Assembly: GCF_009861525.1 (NCBI RefSeq)
Contig: NZ_WVHL01000005.1
Location: forward strand, 1,736,001 to 1,800,000
DNA length: 64,000 bases
Source: Pseudomonas sp. LD120
Lineage (GTDB): Bacteria; Pseudomonadota; Gammaproteobacteria; Pseudomonadales; Pseudomonadaceae
Direction of reading: 5' to 3'
In this document: positions 53,885-62,304 of the stretch, piece by piece
Position numbering within the stretch: the stretch's first letter is position 1
How the letters are laid out: every line of letters starts with the position of its first letter
Program-made: the position numbers and the translations under genes
The notes under the pieces: generated by a model
Databases searched by the model: none
What the model was told of the DNA's origin: nothing
Seen by the model: the letters and a program-made list of their open reading frames with translations, nothing else

Positions 53885-54633
53885 GTGGGCGCCTTGCTCG
53901 TGTGGTGCGTTGCGTGTGCCTGCTGGGGACGGCGCTGCTGTTGTTCAGTCAGGGCGCCCGGGCCGACCTGTCGATTGTCGGTACGCGCTTCATCTATCCC
54001 CAGGGGCTGGCGGCCTTGAGCATCCGGGTTGGCAATCTCGGGACGGCGCCGCTGCTGCTGCAGACCTGGCTGGACAAGGGCGATGCCTCGGTCGATCCGA
54101 GCCGGCTGGCGGTGCCATTTGTGCTTTCGCCCCCGCTTTCGCGGCTTGATCCGCAGCAGAGCGCTGTCTTGTCGCTGCGTCATAGCGGCGAGCCGCTGCC
54201 TGCCGATCGCGAGTCGCTGTTCTGGCTCAACTTTCTGGAAGTGCCTGCCTTGCGGCCTCTGAGCAGCAATCAACTGAGCCTGAGCTATCGCCTGCGCATG
54301 AAGCTGCTGTATCGCCCTAAGGGCCTGCCGGGTCGCGCCGACGAGGCGGCGCGACAGCTGGGCTGGAGCCTGCAAGCGACCGCTCAGGCGGGAGGTGCTG
54401 CGACGCTCAGCGTGAGCAATCCGACGCCGTACTACGTATCCCTGGCTCGGCTGGATGTGGGCGATCAGTACCCCCCCATGACTGTGCAGGGCATCACCGT
54501 CGAGCCGTTCGGCTCGGCGCGCTTGCCTTTGCCCGCCGCGCCGGTCTTGAGCGGCGGCGCGGCAGAAATTCGATACCAAGTGGTTTTAGACAGCGGGGAG
54601 ACGCTGAGTGGAAGTGTGCAAGTACACCTGTAG
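53881..54633 (+). CDS. Second periplasmic pilus chaperone (CupB4-like)
   Basis: A 250-residue PapD-type chaperone, about as long as the first but clearly diverged. The signal helix is VCLLGTALLLFSQGARA, the first domain starts DLSIVGTRFIYPQGLAALSI, and RLRMKLLYRPKGLPG holds the conserved basic anchor. It may serve the two-domain tip protein at 59608 while the first chaperone serves the pilin. The start is probably TTG at 53881 (TTGA overlap with the usher stop); no ATG is available at the right place. It overlaps the tpsB gene by 26 bp. Confidence 0.84.
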   Translation: MSGRLARVVRCVCLLGTALLLFSQGARADLSIVGTRFIYPQGLAALSIRVGNLGTAPLLLQTWLDKGDASVDPSRLAVPFVLSPPLSRLDPQQSAVLSLRHSGEPLPADRESLFWLNFLEVPALRPLSSNQLSLSYRLRMKLLYRPKGLPGRADEAARQLGWSLQATAQAGGAATLSVSNPTPYYVSLARLDVGDQYPPMTVQGITVEPFGSARLPLPAAPVLSGGAAEIRYQVVLDSGETLSGSVQVHL

Positions 54634-56371
54634 TGGTGCGGCAGCCGGGCTGCCGGCCGGTGGATGCAAAGAGCGAGATGCGGAGCGGTTGCGAGTTCCG
54701 TCGGCGCTGCGACCGGTGATGTTGCTGGCGCTGTTGCTGCCCGTGCTGGCGCAGGCCCAGATGCGGGTTCAGGTGCCCAGCGCCGGACAGGCCATACGGG
54801 ATATCGAAGCCACCCAGCCAGCGCTGCCGCCGCCCTCCGATGAGGTGCAGCTGGATGTGCCCAAGGCCGAGCGTTCGACGCCAGCCCCGGACACTTCGGG
54901 GCTGCGCTTGCAGGTCAAGGCCTTCGTCATCGAGGGCAATCAGGTGTTGGGCGATCAGGACCTGCAGCCGCTGCTGGACGATTTGCGCGGTCAAGAACTG
55001 GACCTGGGCGGTTTGCGTGACGCAGCGCAGCGCATCACCGCCCATTACCAGCAACAGGGCTATCTGCTGGCACGGGCCTTCTTGCCGGCCCAGGAAGTCG
55101 ATGGCGGTGTGGTGCGCATCGAGGTCATGGAAGGTCGCTATGGCCGGGTCGAGCTGAGCAACCAGTCCCGTGCCCGGGACGGCGTGCTCCGTGGGCCGCT
55201 GGCCGCCCTGGACAGTGGCGCGGCGGTCAACAGCGCGGACCTTGAACGCAGCCTGCTGCTGCTCAACGATCTGCCCGGGGTCCAGGTCAAGGGCACGTTA
55301 CGTGCAGGGCAGGTCCCCGGCACTAGCGACCTGCTGGTGGAGGCACAGCCCGGTCCCTGGGTCAGTGGCAGCCTGGAAGCCGACAACTTCGGCGGCTACC
55401 ACACCGGCGAGTTCCGTCTGGGGAGCAGCTTCAACCTCAACAACCCTCTGGGCCTGGGGGATCAGCTCAACCTGCGCCTGCTGGGTAGCGATCGTGACCA
55501 GCGCTACTGGCGCGGCGCCTATCAACTGCCCGTGGGGCCCTGGTCGACCCGGGTCGGTGCGGCCTATTCGCACATGAGCTACGAGCTCAACAGAAAACGC
55601 GTGAAGAAGCTGGAGATGAACGGCCAGGCCAGTGTCCAGAGTGTCTTCCTCGCCCAGCCGATCCTGCGGGGGCGGACTTTTGATCTGAGTGCGCAACTGC
55701 AGTACGAGAACAAGCAACTGCGCGACGACATCGACCTGTTTGAACTGAGCAAGCGCAAGCACATCGAGTTGTGGACCTTGAGCCTGGGCGGCAACCGTCA
55801 GGACCGTTTTCTCGGCGGTGGCTACAACCAGTTCAGCCTGTCCTACGGCTCGGGCCGCCTGACCTTCGATGATGCCTTTGAGCAGCGCCTTGATCGCTAT
55901 ACCGCCGCCACCGGCGGCGGCTTCGCCAAGACCAACCTGCAGGTTGCGCGCTTGCAGCGCCTGGGCGGCCGCTTCCAGCTCTATGCCCAAGTCAATGCCC
56001 AGTGGACCTCGGCCAACCTCGACAGCTCGGAAAAGATGGGGCTTGGCGGCCCCTATGGCGTGCGCGCCTATCCCCTGAGCGCCGGTATCGGCGACCAGGG
56101 CTGGCAGGCCGGTCTTGAGCTGAGCTACGCCCTGGCCCCCGGCTGGCAGCTCAGCTTGTTTGCCGACAAGGGCTACGTGCAGGTCAACCGCCTGCCCTGG
56201 ACGAACGAAATCAATACCCAGCGCCTGCAATCGGCGGGGTTGGGGGCTCGCTGGAGCGGCGACCAGCGGCAACTCAACCTGACCAGTGCCTGGCCGCTGG
56301 ATAACCAGCAGGCCGGGGACGGTCCCGAGCGCACCCCACGGATTTGGGTGAGCGCGACACAGTTTTTCTGA
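54608..56371 (+). CDS. TpsB outer membrane transporter (FhaC/ShlB family)
   Basis: A 587-residue two-partner secretion transporter. A signal helix (MLLALLLPVLAQAQ, about 38-51) is followed by a linker and POTRA domains (about 95-250: LQVKAFVIEGNQVLGDQDLQ; RAFLPAQEVDGGVVRIEVME). The 16-strand barrel runs to the C-terminal Phe. GPYGVRAYPLSAG near residue 484 is the VRGY/F motif of the pore-lining loop. It should export the TpsA protein encoded next. The GTG at 54608 has GGGGAG upstream and overlaps the chaperone gene by 26 bp; an ATG at 54719 is the alternative start. Confidence 0.88.
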   Translation: MEVCKYTCSGAAAGLPAGGCKERDAERLRVPSALRPVMLLALLLPVLAQAQMRVQVPSAGQAIRDIEATQPALPPPSDEVQLDVPKAERSTPAPDTSGLRLQVKAFVIEGNQVLGDQDLQPLLDDLRGQELDLGGLRDAAQRITAHYQQQGYLLARAFLPAQEVDGGVVRIEVMEGRYGRVELSNQSRARDGVLRGPLAALDSGAAVNSADLERSLLLLNDLPGVQVKGTLRAGQVPGTSDLLVEAQPGPWVSGSLEADNFGGYHTGEFRLGSSFNLNNPLGLGDQLNLRLLGSDRDQRYWRGAYQLPVGPWSTRVGAAYSHMSYELNRKRVKKLEMNGQASVQSVFLAQPILRGRTFDLSAQLQYENKQLRDDIDLFELSKRKHIELWTLSLGGNRQDRFLGGGYNQFSLSYGSGRLTFDDAFEQRLDRYTAATGGGFAKTNLQVARLQRLGGRFQLYAQVNAQWTSANLDSSEKMGLGGPYGVRAYPLSAGIGDQGWQAGLELSYALAPGWQLSLFADKGYVQVNRLPWTNEINTQRLQSAGLGARWSGDQRQLNLTSAWPLDNQQAGDGPERTPRIWVSATQFF

Positions 56372-56399
56372 AGGCCTGCGTGTGCTTTGGAAGTGGTGC

Positions 56400-56423
56400 C
56401 GTTCTGCAACGAACTGCAGAACG
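56400..56423 (+). other. Hairpin in the tpsB-tpsA spacer
   Basis: CGTTCTGCA and TGCAGAACG form a perfect 9-bp stem with a 6-base loop, 25 bp before the tpsA start. No T-tail follows, so it is more likely an mRNA processing or translation-control hairpin than a terminator. Confidence 0.5.
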
Positions 56424-56447
56424 TTTGAATATCAAGAAGGAGTTACT

Positions 56448-59400
56448 GTGAACAAGATTTATGCAGTGGTATGGAACCAGGCCCAAGGCTGCTGGAACGT
56501 GACTTGCGAGGGCGCGCGGCGCCGGCGTCGCAGTGGTGGGCGCAAGGGATTGCTGGTGATGGCAGCCGGCTTGCTTTCCCTGGGAGGGCTGACGCCGGCG
56601 ATGGCGTTGCCTGAAGGGGGCACGCTGCTCTCCGGCAGTGCCAGTTATGACGTCAATGGCAACAACCTGGTGATCCATCAAAAGAGCGACAAGCTGATCA
56701 CCAATTGGACCGATTTCAATATCGGCGCTGATCAGTCCGTCACCTTCAACCAGCCCGGGCGCGACTCCGTCGCCTTGAACCGGGTGACTGGTTTCAAGGG
56801 CAGTAACATCCAGGGCGCGCTGAATGCCAACGGCCAGGTGTTTCTGATCAACCCCAATGGTGTCCTGATCAGCCAGGGCGCACAGGTCAACGTCGGCGGC
56901 CTGGTGGCGTCGACCCGCGGCATCAGTGATCAGGACTTTAAGGATGGTCGCTACCAGTTCAGCGGCAACTCGACGGTCGAAGTCATTAACGACGGCAAGA
57001 TCACTACCGCTGAGGGGGGGTATGTGGCGTTGCTGGGCGCGCGGGTTCGCAACAATGGCGAGATCGTTGCTGAAAAGGGCAGCGTGGCCCTGGGGGCCGG
57101 CAATGACTTCACCCTGAGCATGGGGGATGACAACCTGATCAACTTGCAGGTCTCGGGCGCTGCTGTCGATGCGTTGGTGCAGAACACTGCGTTGCTCAAG
57201 GCCGACGGTGGCCAAGTGTTGATGATGGCCAAGAGCGCCAACGCCGTCGCCCAGGCGGTGGTCAACAACCAGGGCGTGGTCGAAGCCAATACCCTGTCCA
57301 GCAAGGGAGGGCGGATCGTTCTGGATGGTGGCGACCGTGGCGTGGTCAACGTCGGTGGCCAATTGACGGCCAAGGCCTTGGGCATGGATGGCGATGGCGG
57401 TACGATCGAAACCGTCGGTGCGAACACCCGGGTCGAACTCAATGCTCAGGTCGATACCCGCTCCAAAAATGGCCGGACCGGTACTTGGGTCGTCGAATCC
57501 GATGAGATCAAGATCGGCTCCACGGGCGTGCCTGGCAGCCCCACCGTGGTTGACACCACGCTTTCCCAGAGCCTGAACAACACCAGCGTGCATCTGCGCA
57601 GCCGCAACGGCGATGTTGCCGTGGACGCGCCGGTCGAGTGGAAAAGCGGCAATCAACTGACTTTGTCCGCTGCGAAGGACGTCAAGGTCAACAAGGGCAT
57701 CAAGGCCACGGGGAACCACTCGCGTCTGGAGTTGAATGCCGGAAACTCGATCCGCCTCCCTAGCCAGGTGAGCCTCACGGGCGCCAACAGTAGCCTGGAG
57801 CTGAATTACGGCGATCAACTGGCGTTGGGCGACAAGGGCAAGGTCACCCTGTCCGGCCGTGACGCCGAGTTCACCGCCAATGGCAAACAGCATCAGGTGA
57901 TCCAGAACAGCCAGCAGTTGCAGGCCATCGGTAACCAGCTTGATGGCGCCTACGTTCTGGGCAATCAGATCAATGGCTCCGAGACCATCAACTCGATCGG
58001 GGGCGACAAGCTGTTCACCGGTTCGCTGAACGGCCTGGGCAATACCATCAGCGGCTTCACCGTGAACAGCTCAGGAATGTATGCCGGTTTGTTCGGCCAG
58101 TCTTCTGGCAGCATCAGTCACTTGAAGCTGGCGTCGATCACCGTCAACGGCCAAAACAGCCAGAACGGCTTCAGTGAGATCGGTGGCTTGGTGGGACGCA
58201 ACAGCGGCAGCATCTCCCATGTCAGCGCCAGCAATATGCAGGTCAATGCCGATAGCGAACAGCGCAACAAGGTGGGTGGCCTGGTGGGCGTCAACCTGGG
58301 TGGTTCCATCAGCGACGTTTCGGTATCGGGCACGATGTTTGGTGGCTTTTTGACCTCAGCTATCGGCGGGGTCGTCGGTGAGAACAGTTTCGGCAACCTC
58401 AAGCCCGGCACCGTGAGCCGCAGTTCGAGCAATGTTGAGATCACCACCCATATGCATAAACAGGCCATGGGCGGCGCCGGTGGTCTGGTGGGTGTCAACA
58501 ATGGCGGGTCGATCTCCGAATCGTCGAGCAAGGGCTCCATCGGTACTTACAAACCGACCTACAAGGGATTGAACGTTGGGGGGCTGGTGGGCAACAACCA
58601 GGGAGGCACCATCACCGACTCCAGTTCGTCGATGACCGTGCACGGCTCTCTGGGCAGTCATATTGGTGGATTGGTCGGACTCAACCAATCAGGCGTCATC
58701 ACAGGCTCCAATGCCAGTGGCAATGTCTACGGGGTTGCTACTGAGACGGCCGGCGGGCTGGTCGGTTTGAACCAGAACCAGAGCTCGCTGAGCAACGTCA
58801 AGGCCACGGGAGAGGTCATCGACCGGGTCGGCTCGCACCTGGGTGGCCTGGTAGGCAAGAACGACGACAGCGCTATTCGCGGTTACATCGAGGCCAAGGG
58901 GGCGGTCAAAGGCGGGGTCGGCGGCAACGTCGGCGGTCTGGTTGGCACCAACATCGGTGGCTTTATCTACGATGCCAAAGCGCGAGGTGCCGTCGAAGGC
59001 TATGCCAACAGTCGCATCGGTGGCCTGATTGGCTACAACGACGGCAATCTGTTGTCGGTTGAAGCCCATGGCTCGGTGTTCGGTGATACCTACAGCTCCG
59101 TAGGAGGGCTGGTGGGATTCAACGCCAACTATAAGAACCACGTCATCGAACGCGGCCTGGCGACTGGCAACGTCCATGGAACCTGGAAAAGCAAGGTCGG
59201 CGGGCTGGTCGGCGAGAACCAATCGCTGATTGTCAACTCCGACGCCCGTGGGCGCGTCAAGGGTGGCTGGCGCACAACGATGGGCGGCCTGGTGGGCGTG
59301 AACGAGGGGGATATCCGCGGTTCGAAAGCCACGGGCCCGATCGATAGCTGCTGGGCTTACTTCCAGACTTACGGTAGCCAGATCGGTATTAACCATGGCA

Positions 59401-59459
59401 CCTATTCTTCAGCCCGCGTTCCTAGCAGCTTGTCACCGCTGGCCAGCCTGACGAAGTAA
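56448..59459 (+). CDS. TpsA exoprotein with ESPR signal and GLUG repeats (CupB5-like adhesin)
   Basis: A 1003-residue secreted protein. It starts with an extended signal peptide region (NKIYAVVWNQAQGCWNVTCE) followed by the signal helix ending near MALPEGG (about residue 54). The TPS secretion domain (about 55-300) has NPNGVLISQGAQVNVGG. A middle beta-helical part follows, then from residue 545 about 14 GLUG-type repeats of the form xGGLVGxN. It ends SPLASLTK with a single cysteine near the end and no Cys-hook pair. Exported by the adjacent TpsB, it is probably a surface adhesin. The GTG at 56448 follows AAGGAG. Confidence 0.87.
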   Translation: MNKIYAVVWNQAQGCWNVTCEGARRRRRSGGRKGLLVMAAGLLSLGGLTPAMALPEGGTLLSGSASYDVNGNNLVIHQKSDKLITNWTDFNIGADQSVTFNQPGRDSVALNRVTGFKGSNIQGALNANGQVFLINPNGVLISQGAQVNVGGLVASTRGISDQDFKDGRYQFSGNSTVEVINDGKITTAEGGYVALLGARVRNNGEIVAEKGSVALGAGNDFTLSMGDDNLINLQVSGAAVDALVQNTALLKADGGQVLMMAKSANAVAQAVVNNQGVVEANTLSSKGGRIVLDGGDRGVVNVGGQLTAKALGMDGDGGTIETVGANTRVELNAQVDTRSKNGRTGTWVVESDEIKIGSTGVPGSPTVVDTTLSQSLNNTSVHLRSRNGDVAVDAPVEWKSGNQLTLSAAKDVKVNKGIKATGNHSRLELNAGNSIRLPSQVSLTGANSSLELNYGDQLALGDKGKVTLSGRDAEFTANGKQHQVIQNSQQLQAIGNQLDGAYVLGNQINGSETINSIGGDKLFTGSLNGLGNTISGFTVNSSGMYAGLFGQSSGSISHLKLASITVNGQNSQNGFSEIGGLVGRNSGSISHVSASNMQVNADSEQRNKVGGLVGVNLGGSISDVSVSGTMFGGFLTSAIGGVVGENSFGNLKPGTVSRSSSNVEITTHMHKQAMGGAGGLVGVNNGGSISESSSKGSIGTYKPTYKGLNVGGLVGNNQGGTITDSSSSMTVHGSLGSHIGGLVGLNQSGVITGSNASGNVYGVATETAGGLVGLNQNQSSLSNVKATGEVIDRVGSHLGGLVGKNDDSAIRGYIEAKGAVKGGVGGNVGGLVGTNIGGFIYDAKARGAVEGYANSRIGGLIGYNDGNLLSVEAHGSVFGDTYSSVGGLVGFNANYKNHVIERGLATGNVHGTWKSKVGGLVGENQSLIVNSDARGRVKGGWRTTMGGLVGVNEGDIRGSKATGPIDSCWAYFQTYGSQIGINHGTYSSARVPSSLSPLASLTK
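58080..59310 (+). repeat. Protein-coding GLUG repeat array in tpsA
   Basis: About 14 imperfect repeats, each 26-40 codons long, centred on the motif [IVAL]GG[LV][VI]GxN (for example IGGLVGRNSGSISH, VGGLVGNNQGGTIT, VGGLVGENQ). The DNA copies are diverged, so this is an ancient protein repeat rather than a recent DNA expansion. Confidence 0.8.
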
Positions 59460-59480
59460 GGGCTGCCCGCAAAACCATGG

Positions 59481-59515
59481 CCCGCTACGCCAGGATCTGT
59501 TCCTGGCGTAGCGGG
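59481..59515. other. Strong perfect hairpin after tpsA
   Basis: CCCGCTACGCCAGGA and TCCTGGCGTAGCGGG form a perfect 15-bp stem with a TCTGT loop, 21 bp after the tpsA stop codon. There is no T-run, so it may protect the 3' end of tpsA mRNA or reduce read-through into the tip-protein gene. Confidence 0.65.
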
Positions 59516-59607
59516 TGCGACTTAACACATTCAATATCGATTGGCGGTCTTCTGGGGCACTGCAGCGTGCGCCCGGGGGGCCGCACATAAAACGGAGGGA
59601 ATGACCG

Positions 59608-60765
59608 ATGGATGACCAATGGCTCAAACTCCTCACCCAGGGGCGAGTACCCCACGTCTTCATGTTTTCGGTCATCTTCATGATCGTCTGGTCACTGCCT
59701 GGCGCAGCCGTTCAGGCCGCGATGGAGGGCAAGGCCGTGAACTGCCTATTCAGCAGCTATGGCAGCTCGGGTCAGCCCTGGCAAGAGATCACCCCATTGA
59801 CCCGCAGCACCCCGGTTGGCTCTGTCTTGAAACAGCGTCATTTGAATCCGATTATCGAGTACACCACCGAGAGGTCCGATACTTTGGAACGGCATGAGCT
59901 GGTGTCCGCCGCGCACTTGCCCGGAGTGAGATTTACAGACGGCATTGTTCCCACCAACATCGATGGCATCAGTCTCAAAGTGACGGCCTATCCCTTGGGG
60001 GGAGACAGCAGAATGCTCACCGGCAATTTCTATCCCCAGGTACTGGAAAAGTACGATGTGGAGCATTCGAGCGGATCGCTGAAAAAAATAACCACGGCCT
60101 ACGTGTTCTCACTGATTCTGACCCGGCCGGCCGATGAGCTGCCCAAGGGCACGTTGGTGGTCAACAGCCTGAGCGGCGCCCAGGTGGCGTTGTATGCGCT
60201 GGATCTGAACAAGGGCGTGGCCACGGTCGGGCAAAATTTGCTGGAGTTGCCGTCACAGGAAAATAGACGGCGCTGCCAGAAAAGCCTGCTTCTGAGCGAA
60301 CGCGACTTGCTTGGGACCGATGAAGTTCGGTTCTCCGCCAAATGCCAGGTGGTCACCCGCAACGTCACGCTGCGTCTGGGTAGTCCTTCGGCGCATGATT
60401 TTCCCATGCTGGGGGCCACGTCCCCGCCTTCGGCTATCGCCAAACTCGAGGTCAGCGATTGCTCGGTCAACTCCCAGCCAAAGGTCTCGTTCACGGCTGA
60501 GCCCGCCTCGCGTTGCGACCCGTCGGGGATACTGGGGCTCACTCACTCGGCTCAGGGGGGGCGAGCCGTTGCCAAGGGCGTGGGCATCGTCATGTTCAAT
60601 GAGCAGATCCCGCGCATTCATTGCAACGGCACTCAATATGCGATGGAGCGTCCCGCAGGCAGTGACCACGCCAGCTTCAGCTTTCGCGCCCAGTACATTC
60701 GCACCGGTCCCATCACCGAGGGATCGGCCAACAGTAGCGCCCAGTTCAATTTCACCTTCGACTGA
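59608..60765 (+). CDS. Two-domain fimbrial tip protein (CupB6-like)
   Basis: A 385-residue exported protein. A hydrophobic signal helix (FMFSVIFMIVWSLPGAAV, about 18-35) precedes a unique N-terminal domain (about 40-225), likely for receptor binding. A pilin-like C-terminal domain (about 235-385) carries paired cysteines (KCQVVTRNVTLRLG, ISDCS-type segment VSDCSVNS, IHCNGT) and ends SANSSAQFNFTFD, a donor-strand accepting end. Length and architecture fit a fimbrial adhesin at the tip. GGAGG precedes the ATG. It is separated from tpsA by 148 bp with a strong hairpin. Confidence 0.72.
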   Translation: MDDQWLKLLTQGRVPHVFMFSVIFMIVWSLPGAAVQAAMEGKAVNCLFSSYGSSGQPWQEITPLTRSTPVGSVLKQRHLNPIIEYTTERSDTLERHELVSAAHLPGVRFTDGIVPTNIDGISLKVTAYPLGGDSRMLTGNFYPQVLEKYDVEHSSGSLKKITTAYVFSLILTRPADELPKGTLVVNSLSGAQVALYALDLNKGVATVGQNLLELPSQENRRRCQKSLLLSERDLLGTDEVRFSAKCQVVTRNVTLRLGSPSAHDFPMLGATSPPSAIAKLEVSDCSVNSQPKVSFTAEPASRCDPSGILGLTHSAQGGRAVAKGVGIVMFNEQIPRIHCNGTQYAMERPAGSDHASFSFRAQYIRTGPITEGSANSSAQFNFTFD

Positions 60766-60855
60766 GCGGACGGCGCTGGCCACGGGTGTTTACCTGGACG
60801 CCGGCCCCCAGGCCTTTCTACACTGACCTCCGTCTGGGGACCGGGGGCAACACCG

Positions 60856-61770
60856 ATGAATCGCAATGAACTGCGCAAGGCCGACATCAACCTGATGGTG
60901 GTGTTCGAGGCGTTGATGCTGGAACGCAATGTCACCCGGGTGGCGGAGAAGCTGTTTCTCGGCCAGCCCACCATCAGCTCCGCCCTCAACCGGCTGCGGG
61001 CGATGTTCAACGATCCGCTGTTCATTCGCGTTGGCCATCGCATGGAACCCACGGCCCGGGCCGAGCAGATCATCCAGCATCTGTCGCCGGCTCTGGACTC
61101 GTTGTCTTCAGCCTTGAGCCTGACCCATCATTTCGATCCCGCCAGCAGTACCATGACCTTTCGCGTCGGCTTGTCCGATGACGTTGAGTTCGGCCTGTTG
61201 CCACCTTTGTTGCGGGCGTTGCGTCAGGAAGCGCCGCAGGTAGTGGTCGTGGTGCAGCACGTGGATTACTGGCGGATTCCCGATTTGCTGGCGTCCGGCG
61301 ATATCACCGTAGGCATCAGCCAGACCCGGGGCTTGCCGGCCAATGCCAAGCGCAAGTTGTTACGGCACATCCAGCCGCGCGTGTTACGCGCCGATGCCAG
61401 CGACACGCCGCTGACCCTCGACGAATATTGCGCGCGGCCCCACGTACTGGTGTCCCACACCGCCAATGTCGCCGGTTTCGCCGATGAGTGGCTGGCGGAG
61501 ATCGGTCGCACCCGCCAGGTGGTGCTGTCGGTGCCGCAATACAGCTCGTTACCAGCGCTGCTGGCGGGCACCGACATGCTCGCCAGCCTGCCGGATTACG
61601 CAGCGGCGGCCATGGCCGCCTCGGGGCTGCTGTTTGTCGAACCCTATCCGTTCAAGACCCCAACCCTGGACTTGTCCATGGTCTGGCTCAGCCATGTCGA
61701 CACCGACCCCGCCGAGCGCTGGCTGCGCTCGCGCCTGGAAGCCTTCATGAGTGAGCGGGCGCCTCTGTAG
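60856..61770 (+). CDS. LysR-family transcriptional regulator
   Basis: A 304-residue regulator. The winged helix (about 8-65) includes RNVTRVAEKLFLGQPTISSA and LNRLRAMFNDPLFIRVGHRM, the style of NodD/NahR-like LysR proteins. The effector domain (about 95-300) follows with TMTFRVGLSDDVEFGLLPPL. It lies 90 bp after the tip-protein gene in the same direction and 155 bp before the isomerase gene. It could regulate either, or a distant target; nothing in the sequence settles this. Confidence 0.85.
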   Translation: MNRNELRKADINLMVVFEALMLERNVTRVAEKLFLGQPTISSALNRLRAMFNDPLFIRVGHRMEPTARAEQIIQHLSPALDSLSSALSLTHHFDPASSTMTFRVGLSDDVEFGLLPPLLRALRQEAPQVVVVVQHVDYWRIPDLLASGDITVGISQTRGLPANAKRKLLRHIQPRVLRADASDTPLTLDEYCARPHVLVSHTANVAGFADEWLAEIGRTRQVVLSVPQYSSLPALLAGTDMLASLPDYAAAAMAASGLLFVEPYPFKTPTLDLSMVWLSHVDTDPAERWLRSRLEAFMSERAPL

Positions 61771-61925
61771 CCCGCGCTGTATTTCCGGGTGCCTGGGCTG
61801 TGGCGCTCGACCCTGGCCCTGCGCGAGTGGCAGCGGGGCAATGCGGCCTGCGGATCATGCAAACGCAAGGTCGGGCTTGTGTAGTATGGAGCGCCTTTTC
61901 CCCCTGACAGACCAGGAGTCCTGCC

Positions 61926-62291
61926 ATGCCGCACCTGCATATGGAATACACCGCCAACCTGCCTCAGCTGGACGTCGACAAGGCGCTGCTGCGGCTCAAT
62001 CACGGGCTGGTGGCCTCCGGGCAGTTTGCCGATGAGTTCGATATCAAGAGCCGGGCGCTAAAAGTGGAGGCGTTCCGGGTCGGCACAGGCCTCGGCGAGC
62101 GCGGATTTGTCCACGTCAAGCTGGCCTTGCTCAGTGGCCGTGGGCCTGAGGTCAAGAAGCAACTGTCCGAGAGTCTGCTGGCGGTGTTGCAGGACCTGGC
62201 GCCCTGGCCGGCGGATGTCCAAGTGCAACTGTGTGTGGAAATCATCGACATCGATCGCGCCTCCTACAGCAAGGCGGCCATCGGCTGTTGA
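61926..62291 (+). CDS. 5-carboxymethyl-2-hydroxymuconate isomerase family protein
   Basis: A 121-residue tautomerase-superfamily protein that begins MPHLHMEYTANL; after Met removal Pro1 would be the catalytic base, as in HpcD/HpaF. In homoprotocatechuate degradation this enzyme isomerises 5-carboxymethyl-2-hydroxymuconate. No other hpc/hpa genes are in the window, so the role here may differ. AGGAG precedes the ATG. It is flanked by two LysR genes. Confidence 0.82.
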   Translation: MPHLHMEYTANLPQLDVDKALLRLNHGLVASGQFADEFDIKSRALKVEAFRVGTGLGERGFVHVKLALLSGRGPEVKKQLSESLLAVLQDLAPWPADVQVQLCVEIIDIDRASYSKAAIGC

Positions 62292-62304
62292 GGGCGCGTG
62301 GGGC

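Noticed and set aside
56274-57893. Long open frame on the reverse strand (about 540 codons) opposite tpsB-tpsA
   Set aside because: High-GC antisense shadow: no signal, domain or ribosome site, low-complexity composition, and the forward strand encodes well-supported TPS proteins.
58080-59310. Repeat array considered as CRISPR or a DNA tandem repeat
   Set aside because: Repeats are conserved only at protein level, are in frame and of varying length, and there are no cas genes.
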